Origin: DATATV01 sp035551355
GTDB taxonomy: Bacteria; Actinomycetota; Actinomycetes; Mycobacteriales; Pseudonocardiaceae
Assembly: GCA_035551355.1 (NCBI GenBank)
Contig: DASZNF010000141.1
Coordinates: 1 to 64,000 of the forward strand
Length of the DNA: 64,000 bases
Direction of reading: 5' to 3'
Position numbers and translations under genes: made by a program. How positions within the stretch are numbered: the first letter of the stretch is position 1; every line of letters begins with the position of its first letter. The notes under the pieces are model-generated. The model saw only the letters and a list, made by a program, of their open reading frames with translations, ran no database searches and had not been told where the DNA came from. Positions 58,028 to 64,000 of the stretch are shown here, piece by piece.

Positions 58028-58777
58028 TCAGCGCAGCGCCGAGCCGATGCTGATCCCGCCATCCACGTCCAGCACCACGCCGGTGACGTAGCCGGCCGCG
58101 TCCGAGCACAGGAAAGCGGCGGCCTCGGCGATGTCGTCCGGCGAGCCGATGTGGCCGACCGGGACCCGGGAGGTGAGTTTGTCCCGGGCAGCCGAGTTCA
58201 TCGAGGCCAGCATCGGAGTGTCGATCAGGCCGGGGGCGATGGTGTTCGCGGTGACGCCGAACCGGGCGCCCTCCAGCGCGATGGTGCGAATCATGCCGAC
58301 CATCCCGGCCTTGGCCGCCGCGTAGTTGGCCTGGCCGAAATTGCCCCGCCAGCACATTGAGGACATGGCCAGGATGCGCCCGTATCCGCGGGCCTTCATC
58401 CCGGCGAACACCGCGCGGCTGCAGTGGAACATGCCGCGCAGGCTCACATCGACCACCTGGGTCCAGTCCTGGTCGGTCATCCACTCCAGCCGGTTGTCCC
58501 GGATCACCCCGGCGTTGTTGATCAGCACGTCCACCCGGCCGAACGCGGCCACGGTGCCGGCGATCCAGTCGTCGACCTGGTCGGCGTCGGTCACGTCGAC
58601 CACCGAGGGCAGCACCGGTCCGGCTTCCAGTCGCCCGGCCGCGTCCTTCACCGCCACCTCGCTGATGTCGCAGATCGCCAGCCGGGCCCCCTCGGCGGCG
58701 AACCGCTCGGCCATGGCCCGCCCGAGCCCCTGGCCCGCACCGGTGACGGCCACGACCCGGTCGGTGTAACGACGCAT
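58028..58777 (-). CDS. Short-chain dehydrogenase (3-hydroxyacyl/3-oxoacyl reductase type)
   Basis: A 249-residue SDR: VAVTGAGQGLGRAMAERFAA, VDVLINNAGVIRDN, ILAMSSMCWRGNFGQANYAA with Ser and Tyr-x3-Lys (YAAAK), and TIAPGLIDTPM. End AAGYVTGVVLDVDGGISIGS is standard for FabG-like proteins. Third of an operon with acyl-CoA synthetase and enoyl-CoA hydratase (3 bp between genes), suggesting it oxidises or reduces the hydroxyacyl-CoA. Substrate not known. Confidence 0.92.
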   Translation of the reverse strand: MRRYTDRVVAVTGAGQGLGRAMAERFAAEGARLAICDISEVAVKDAAGRLEAGPVLPSVVDVTDADQVDDWIAGTVAAFGRVDVLINNAGVIRDNRLEWMTDQDWTQVVDVSLRGMFHCSRAVFAGMKARGYGRILAMSSMCWRGNFGQANYAAAKAGMVGMIRTIALEGARFGVTANTIAPGLIDTPMLASMNSAARDKLTSRVPVGHIGSPDDIAEAAAFLCSDAAGYVTGVVLDVDGGISIGSALR

Positions 58778-58780
58778 GCC

Positions 58781-59572
58781 TCACCCCTTCGTGCCGTGCC
58801 GGACGAACGCGTGCAGCGCGCCGGCCACGTCGGTCTGCTGCCAGTGCTCGGCGAAGATCGCCCGCTCGGTGGCCAGCACCGTCTCCGGGGAGGCGTCCGG
58901 CCGCGGGCCGAGCAGCCGCTTGATCCGGGCCGAGCTGCCCGGCGCGGTCGCGGCCAGCCGGTTGACCAGCGCGGCCAGCCAGTCTTCGATCTCCTCCGGC
59001 GGCAGCACCGCGGTGACGAAGCCGCTGGCCAGAAAGTCGTTTGCGGGCAACAGCTCTCCGGTGAGCATGAGCCGCCGGGCCAGCGGATCGCCGAGCTTGG
59101 CCGGCAAGCGCAGACTGGCTCCGCCCGCGGGCAGCTGGCCGTTGCGGACATGCCCGTCGCCGATCAGCGTGCCCTCGGCCGCCACCACCAGATCGCAGGC
59201 CAGGATCAGTTCCAGCCCGCCGGCCACCACGTGCCCGTGCACCGCGGCGACCACCGGTTTCGAGCACTCGGCCAGCCGGATGCAGAACTCGGCCACGGTG
59301 GCCAGAAACGGCAGCGGACTGCGGTCCCGATCGGCCAGATAAGCCAGATAGGACAGGTCCGCGCCGGAGCAGAAGCTCGGGCCTGCGCCGTCGAGCACCA
59401 CGACCGCGGTGCCCGGATCGGCGATGGCGTCGGTCAGGCCGGCATCCAGGGCCTGCACCAGGGTCGGGTTCAGCGCGTTGCGCCGCTCCGGCCGATTGAG
59501 CCGCAGCCGCCGCGCCGCGCCAGTCTGCCGGACCAGCAACGCCGACTGCCCGGTGGTGGACGCGGTGCTCAC
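58781..59572 (-). CDS. Enoyl-CoA hydratase/isomerase
   Basis: A 263-residue crotonase-fold protein. Oxyanion-hole segments are GPSFCSGADLSYLAYL and VHGHVVAGGLELILACDLVV; LRLPAKLGDPLARRLMLTGE follows as in the family. The usual catalytic Glu pair is partly changed (GHVRNGQLPAGGAS), so it may be an isomerase or hydrolase variant. GTG start at 59572 overlaps the acyl-CoA synthetase stop (GTGA). It acts on the CoA ester made by the synthetase. Confidence 0.9.
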   Translation of the reverse strand: MSTASTTGQSALLVRQTGAARRLRLNRPERRNALNPTLVQALDAGLTDAIADPGTAVVVLDGAGPSFCSGADLSYLAYLADRDRSPLPFLATVAEFCIRLAECSKPVVAAVHGHVVAGGLELILACDLVVAAEGTLIGDGHVRNGQLPAGGASLRLPAKLGDPLARRLMLTGELLPANDFLASGFVTAVLPPEEIEDWLAALVNRLAATAPGSSARIKRLLGPRPDASPETVLATERAIFAEHWQQTDVAGALHAFVRHGTKG

Positions 59573-61239
59573 CGCCGAACGTCCTGCAATTCGCGCCGCC
59601 GGCGCTGGCGCAGCACGTGCCGCTGCACCTTGCCGCTGGCCGTCTTGGGCAGGACATCGATGAAGTGCACGGTGCGCGGGTAGGCGTGCGCGGCGAACCG
59701 GGTCTTGACCAGCCGCTGCAACTCCTCGACCAGTTCGGGTGTGCCGGTGCGCCCGTCGCGCAGCACGACGTAGGCCTCCAGCACCTCCCCGCGCAGCTCG
59801 TCCGGCGCGGCGATCACCGCGGCGTCGATCACCGCGTAATGGCCCAGCAGCACCGACTCCACGTCGTAGGGCCCGATCCGGTAACCGGCCATGATGATCA
59901 CGTCGTCGTCCCGGGACATGAAGTGCCAGTAGCCTTCCTGGTCCACCAGCGCGGTGTCGCCGGTGTAGTACCAGCGGCCGTCCGGGCTGAACTTCTCCGC
60001 GCTCTTGCCGGGCTGTTCGTGGTAACCGGTGAACCAGGCCAGCGGGCTGTTGCGCAGGTCGAAGGCGATCCGCCCGAGGGCCCCGGGCGGGGCGGGCAGG
60101 TCCTCGTGCTCGCGCAGCACCACCGCGCGCCAGCCGGGCATCGGATGGCCCATGGTGCCCGCGCGCAGCGGCCGGGCCAACGCCGGATGGTGGTGGTTGT
60201 TGATCACCATTCCGGTTTCGGTCTGTCCATAGTGGTCGTGCACTGCCACGCCCAGCGCGTCGGCCGCCCACTCGTTCACCTCGGGGGTGAGCGGCTCGCC
60301 CGCGGCGGAGGCGGCGCGCAGAAAGAGCCGGCCCGGCGCGGTGGTGTTCGAGGCCCGCAGTGAGCGGTACACCGTTGGCGCGGCGGCGAAGTTGGTCACC
60401 CGCAGCCCACTCATCACCTGCCAGGTGAGCTCCGCGTCGAACCCGTGGTGCAGCCACACACTCGGCGCGCCGACGCACATCGAACCGATGATCCCGTAGT
60501 ACAGCCCGTACGCCCAGCCGGGGTCGGCGGCGTTCCAGAACGTGTCCTCCGGCCGCAGATCCAGGCCGAATTCCATGTATGTGTGGAAACTGGTCAGCGC
60601 GGCGGCGGGCACCACAACGCCCTTGGGTCGGCCTGTGGTGCCCGAGGTGTAGATCTGGATGATCGGTCCGGAGCCGCCGACCGCCGCCGCGGGGAGGCCG
60701 GACTCGTGGCGGGCCAACAGATCCCGCATGTTCAGGTCGCCCTCGTCGAGTTCGTCGCCGACGACCACCACCCGCCACGGCGGGTCGACCGGCAGGTCCT
60801 CCCCGGGACGCAGTTTGGTTCGCTGGGCAGAATCGCAGATCACCACCTTGGCGCCGCTGCCCAGCACGCGCAGGGCGATCGCCGAAGGCGCGAACGCGGT
60901 GAACAACGGCACGTGCACCGCGCCCAGCCGCCAGATGCCCATGACCGCGATGAGCTGCTCGGCGCACTTGGACATCAGCACCGCGACGCGGTCGCCCGCG
61001 CCGACCCCGAGTTCGGCCAGGGCGGCGGCGAACCGGGCGGACGCCTCGGACAGTTCGCCGTAGGTCAATGCGGTGACCCGGAGATCGGATTCCACGATCG
61101 TATAGGCGATCGCGTCCACCGGATGACGATCACACAGCACATCGGCGACGGACAGTTCGGGATCACCGTAGATTCTGGACAATTCCTGAATTCGCCCGGT
61201 CGGTGCGGCGGAGGAGTCCTTGGCGGGGAGGGACATCAT
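59569..61239 (-). CDS. Acyl-CoA synthetase (AMP-binding, ANL superfamily)
   Basis: A 556-residue ligase. Motifs: IIQIYTSGTTGRPKGVVVPA (A3), VAVHDHYGQTETGMVINNHH (A5), GRWYYTGDTALVDQEGYWHF (A7), SRDDDVIIMAGYRIGPYDVE (A8) and LPKTASGKVQRHVL with the catalytic lysine. The pattern is closest to medium-chain or acetyl-CoA synthetase-like actinobacterial enzymes. First gene of the three-gene operon. A GTACT-N2-AGTAC palindrome lies 45 bp upstream, so the nearby TetR protein probably controls it. Confidence 0.94.
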   Translation of the reverse strand: MMSLPAKDSSAAPTGRIQELSRIYGDPELSVADVLCDRHPVDAIAYTIVESDLRVTALTYGELSEASARFAAALAELGVGAGDRVAVLMSKCAEQLIAVMGIWRLGAVHVPLFTAFAPSAIALRVLGSGAKVVICDSAQRTKLRPGEDLPVDPPWRVVVVGDELDEGDLNMRDLLARHESGLPAAAVGGSGPIIQIYTSGTTGRPKGVVVPAAALTSFHTYMEFGLDLRPEDTFWNAADPGWAYGLYYGIIGSMCVGAPSVWLHHGFDAELTWQVMSGLRVTNFAAAPTVYRSLRASNTTAPGRLFLRAASAAGEPLTPEVNEWAADALGVAVHDHYGQTETGMVINNHHHPALARPLRAGTMGHPMPGWRAVVLREHEDLPAPPGALGRIAFDLRNSPLAWFTGYHEQPGKSAEKFSPDGRWYYTGDTALVDQEGYWHFMSRDDDVIIMAGYRIGPYDVESVLLGHYAVIDAAVIAAPDELRGEVLEAYVVLRDGRTGTPELVEELQRLVKTRFAAHAYPRTVHFIDVLPKTASGKVQRHVLRQRRRRELQDVRR

Positions 61240-61283
61240 TGTTCCCTTTCACGTCAGCGGGCTACACGCTGGTACCGTGAGAC

Positions 61284-61295
61284 GTACTTTAGTAC
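61284..61295 (-). promoter_or_regulatory. TetR operator 1 (acyl-CoA synthetase promoter)
   Basis: GTACT-TT-AGTAC, a perfect palindrome 45 bp before the synthetase start. The same palindrome with another centre occurs in the divergent hydrolase region. Confidence 0.65.
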
Positions 61296-61350
61296 CCAGG
61301 TCGGTATTGAACAAGGGTGGCCCAGAATCCCGGGCCGGCGCTGAAGTGGA

Positions 61351-61980
61351 TCAGGAACGGTTGGTCAACGCGGCCAGCACCAGGTCGCTGAGCTCGCCGT
61401 AGGCGTCGCCCGAGGACAGTCCGGTCCTGATCAGCAGCTGACCGTGCTGGATGCCGTCGATGAGCAGGCTGACCGCCTCGCCGACGAACTCCGCGTGCAG
61501 TGCGCGGAAGTACCCCTCGGCCACGCCCTCACGGATGAATTCCCGCACCCGGCGGGCCGCCGCGGCGGAGTTGATCGCGTAGATCTCCCGGGTGGAGTCC
61601 TGCACCACCATGTCCTGGTAACAGGCCGGGGACATACGGCGCATCTGGTCGCCGACCGCGGCCAGGTAGGCGGCGATCCGTTCGGACGGGTCGGCCACCC
61701 CGGCCACCCGCCGCTCCACCGCCGCGGCCGCATCCCGGAAGAAGTGCTTGACCGCGGTGGTGACCAGGAACTCCTTGCTGGAGGAGATGGCGTAGAGGGT
61801 CGACTTGGAGCACTGCAGCCGGGCGGCCAACTGGTCCACGGTGAGATCGGCGAAGCCCTCGTCGAGCACGATCTCCCGGATGTGCCCCAGCAGCTGGGCG
61901 CGTCGATCCTCGTCGATGCGTCGCTTGCGCCGGTTGGTCGTGCGCAGCGAGGCCAGTCCGACAGCTGCTGGAGGCTCCAT
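61351..61980 (-). CDS. TetR-family regulator of acyl-CoA/hydrolase genes
   Basis: A 209-residue TetR protein. HTH: GFADLTVDQLAARLQCSKST followed by LYAISSSKEFLVTTAVKHFF. The C-terminal domain shows MSPACYQDMVVQDSTREIYA. ATG at 61980 chosen (MEPPAAVGLASL); longer in-frame starts are poor. It lies between the acyl-CoA synthetase operon and the divergent hydrolase, and two GTACT-N2-AGTAC operators flank it, so it likely represses both and itself. Confidence 0.92.
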   Translation of the reverse strand: MEPPAAVGLASLRTTNRRKRRIDEDRRAQLLGHIREIVLDEGFADLTVDQLAARLQCSKSTLYAISSSKEFLVTTAVKHFFRDAAAAVERRVAGVADPSERIAAYLAAVGDQMRRMSPACYQDMVVQDSTREIYAINSAAAARRVREFIREGVAEGYFRALHAEFVGEAVSLLIDGIQHGQLLIRTGLSSGDAYGELSDLVLAALTNRS

Positions 61981-62094
61981 GAAACGCCCTTCGTCCCGGT
62001 GGTGGGAGTACCCCTCGCGATACCTGTGCACCGACCAAAGTACCGGCGGCGGCAAGCGGCTCCCCGAGGTGACCCTTGTCGGAGCAGCTTCAGG

Positions 62095-62106
62095 GTACTA
62101 CAGTAC
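62095..62106 (+). promoter_or_regulatory. TetR operator 2 (hydrolase and TetR promoters)
   Basis: GTACT-AC-AGTAC, 99 bp before the hydrolase ATG and 115 bp before the TetR start on the other strand. Half sites AAGTACC lie at 62037 and 62112. Confidence 0.65.
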
Positions 62107-62204
62107 GACGAGAAGTACCCAACAATGATCGGGCCGACAATCCCGAATCCCGCCGGAACTCTTTCGTGACCACGCCGCAGTGACCACAAAGCAGTGGAGT
62201 CCCG

Positions 62205-64000
62205 ATGTCGATTACCGAGATTCAACAGCCGGCGCCGCCCGCCACGGACGGACCGGAGCCGCGCTACGAGGTCGAACTCATTCGCGATCTCCGCATTCCG
62301 ACCGACGATTCGGACATTTCCCTGTCCGCCGATCTTTTTCTCCCGGTCACCGCCGATCCGGTGCCCGCGACAGTGACGATCCTGCCCTACCGCAAGGACA
62401 ACGTGGCCGGGCACGAGAACCATGCCACGCTGCGCTGGTTCGCCGAGCGCGGTTTCGCCGGACTGCTGGTGGACCTGCGCGGCACCGGTTCCTCGGACGG
62501 TACCCAGTTCCCGCCGTTCGATCCGCGCGAGGCCGACGACGCCGCGGCGGTGATCGCCTGGGCCGCCGCGCAACCCTGGTGCACCGGTCACATCGGCATG
62601 TGGGGCCACTCCTACGGGGCCATCCTGGCGCTGCGCACCGCCGCCCGGCGGCCACCCGACCTCAAGGCGATCGTGCCGATCATGGGCGCGTTCGACCCCG
62701 GCCGCGAACTGATTCATCCAGCCGACGGGCCGGGCTTCGTCATCACCGCGTCCTGGGGCATGCACACCCTGCTCAACCAGTTGCTGCCGCCGCTGCACGA
62801 TCACTTCACTCCCGAGCAGCAGCGTCGTTGGCGGGATCGGCTGCGGGCCGCGGAACCGTGGATCGTGGACCTGTTCCGGCACGGCCCGGAGGACCCACTG
62901 TGGCGGTCCCGGGCGATCGACGCGTCCGCGCTGGACATCCCGGCATTCTTCATCGCCGGCTGGCGCGACTGGTTCTGCACGCCCATGGTCCGTGCCTACG
63001 AAACCGTTGGCACGCCAAGGAAACTGCTGATCGGTCCGTGGGGACACGACACCCCGGACACGGCCGAGCACGAGCCGGTCGAACACCGCGGCCTGCTGCT
63101 GGACTGGTGGCGCCGCTGGCTGCGCGACCCCGCGCCGGCGAGCGACGATCAGGCCGAGGTGCTGTTGTTCGAACAGGGCGGCACCGGCCGGTGGCGAGAG
63201 TTTCCCGGCTGGCCCCGGGATGCCGGCACGCTCACCCTGTCCACAACGGACTCGACGACACTGCTCCCGGACACCGGGACGCGACCCGCGGACCAGGTGA
63301 TCGGTGAGGCGGTGTCCGACCCGGCGATCGGCGCGGTCAGCGGGGTTTGGGGCACGCTGACCGCCGACGCCGGACTGCCACCCGACCAGCACGAGGACGA
63401 TGTGCGCGGGCTGGCCGTCACCGGCGAACCACTGACCGGCGATCTGGTCATCGCCGGCCGGCCGGTGGTGTCCGTTGCGGTCGCCGAGGGCAGCACGTTC
63501 AGCCGGATCGTGGTGCGGCTGACCGACGTCGACCCGCTGGGCCGCTCCCGGCTGATCAGCGCGGGCACCCTGGTCGGCGAGTGCTCGCCGGGCAGCAGGC
63601 TGATCACCCTGGATCCCACCTGTTACCGGGTCGGGGTGGGGCACCGGATCCGGATTTCGCTCAGTGACGCCGATTTCCCGTGGCTGTGGCCGACTCCCCG
63701 GGTGTTCGGCGAGCCCGCGGTGCTACGGGTGCACCAGGTCGCGGTGTCCCTTCCCCAACTGGACGACGCCGACGGTCGCGTGGTGACTCCGGCCCGGCCA
63801 CCGCGGCCCGAGGTCGTTTCCGCCGGGCCGCTGGCGGGTCCGTGGATCACCGTCGGCCGGGACATCGCCAACGGCCGCGTCGAGATCCACCGCGGTTACC
63901 AGCACACCGCGCCCACCCCGGACCGGGAACACCTGGTGGAAACCAGTAATTCGCTGACCCTCACGGTCGGCCGGGCCCACCCGGAGGCCGCGCGGGCCCA
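62205..64000 (+). CDS. CocE/NonD-type hydrolase (S15 family), 3' end outside window
   Basis: 598 codons are visible, running off the end without a stop. N-terminal alpha/beta hydrolase: YRKDNVAGHENHATLRWFAE, DLRGTGSSDG and MWGHSYGAILALRTAA with nucleophile Ser136; Asp in GWRDWF and His in IGPWGHDTP complete the triad. The C-terminal jelly-roll starts near residue 335 (VSVAVAEGSTFSRIVVRLTD, LDPTCYRVGVGHRIRISLSD), as in cocaine esterase and X-Pro dipeptidyl peptidases. Starts MSITEIQQPAPP. It is intracellular (no signal peptide). Probably hydrolyses an ester or amide, releasing an acid for the divergent acyl-CoA synthetase operon. Confidence 0.92.
   Translation, partial: MSITEIQQPAPPATDGPEPRYEVELIRDLRIPTDDSDISLSADLFLPVTADPVPATVTILPYRKDNVAGHENHATLRWFAERGFAGLLVDLRGTGSSDGTQFPPFDPREADDAAAVIAWAAAQPWCTGHIGMWGHSYGAILALRTAARRPPDLKAIVPIMGAFDPGRELIHPADGPGFVITASWGMHTLLNQLLPPLHDHFTPEQQRRWRDRLRAAEPWIVDLFRHGPEDPLWRSRAIDASALDIPAFFIAGWRDWFCTPMVRAYETVGTPRKLLIGPWGHDTPDTAEHEPVEHRGLLLDWWRRWLRDPAPASDDQAEVLLFEQGGTGRWREFPGWPRDAGTLTLSTTDSTTLLPDTGTRPADQVIGEAVSDPAIGAVSGVWGTLTADAGLPPDQHEDDVRGLAVTGEPLTGDLVIAGRPVVSVAVAEGSTFSRIVVRLTDVDPLGRSRLISAGTLVGECSPGSRLITLDPTCYRVGVGHRIRISLSDADFPWLWPTPRVFGEPAVLRVHQVAVSLPQLDDADGRVVTPARPPRPEVVSAGPLAGPWITVGRDIANGRVEIHRGYQHTAPTPDREHLVETSNSLTLTVGRAHPEAARA

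Overview
The window is chromosomal DNA from a high-GC actinomycete. GC-rich third codon positions, GTG starts, ATGA/TGATG overlaps, ECF41 and PucR/AfsR/IclR/WHG-TetR regulators, DasR-type operators (dre) and secreted chitinases all fit. A Pseudonocardiaceae-like host (Amycolatopsis/Kutzneria type) is my best guess; the genus cannot be fixed from sequence alone. About 60 intact or partial protein genes, four broken gene remnants, one tRNA-like element and over twenty operator or hairpin sites can be supported. There is no CRISPR array, prophage or insertion sequence.

Layout. 0-8 kb: 3' end of a LuxR response regulator; a convergent pair (SWIM zinc-finger protein, then DUF6493-like protein); a three-gene operon (UPF0261/Tm-1-like protein, PEP-hydrolase-type TIM barrel, SRPBCC protein); an HD-domain protein. 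8-11 kb: a DUF2975 membrane protein with its small HTH regulator, an MFS remnant, a carboxymuconolactone-decarboxylase-like protein and a PucR regulator. 11-14.2 kb: dienelactone hydrolase, WHG-type TetR and acyl-CoA ligase on the minus strand. 14.2-18.5 kb: a catabolic island (dicarboxylate symporter, CMD protein, LigI-like lactonase, IclR regulator, duplicated dimeric-barrel protein). 18.5-23 kb: SDR/XRE divergent pair, CYTH-CHAD protein, ECF41 sigma factor. 23-28 kb: secreted GH78 rhamnosidase, secreted lipase and its TetR regulator with a double operator. 28-35 kb: PH-domain protein, class V aminotransferase-fold protein, AfsR-like regulator, I36 inhibitor-like secreted protein, lipoprotein, a small membrane protein, and a 34-codon ORF whose Shine-Dalgarno lies in a strong hairpin. 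35-38 kb: atypical SDR, GT87 glycosyltransferase, two gene remnants. 38-43 kb: two GH18 chitinases flanking a zinc-independent ribosomal protein L36 and a PfkB kinase/class II aldolase pair; then a FAD monooxygenase. 43.8-46.6 kb: tRNA-like element, and a sigma-like factor translationally coupled to a cyclase-like/pseudo-receiver protein with a broken divergent paralogue. 46.8-52.8 kb: FadR-type GntR, a two-component system and a divergent ABC exporter operon. 52.8-58 kb: Ada-AlkA fusion, SRPBCC plus LLM flavin enzyme, GH19 chitinase, alpha-toroid protein. 58-64 kb: SDR, enoyl-CoA hydratase, acyl-CoA synthetase and TetR on one strand, and a divergent CocE/NonD hydrolase that runs off the end.

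How the genes connect. All three chitinase genes (two GH18, one GH19) have a TGGTCTAGACCA-type dre upstream, so one DasR-like regulator encoded elsewhere probably controls them together. The 58-64 kb block has the same 12-bp palindrome (GTACT-N2-AGTAC) before the acyl-CoA synthetase and before the hydrolase, pointing to a local TetR regulon for acyl-ester breakdown and beta-oxidation. The two-component system and ABC exporter share an intergenic region with two copies of TCCCT-N6-AGGGA. The least described element is the sigma/cyclase-like pair at 44.7-46.6 kb with its decayed divergent paralogue.
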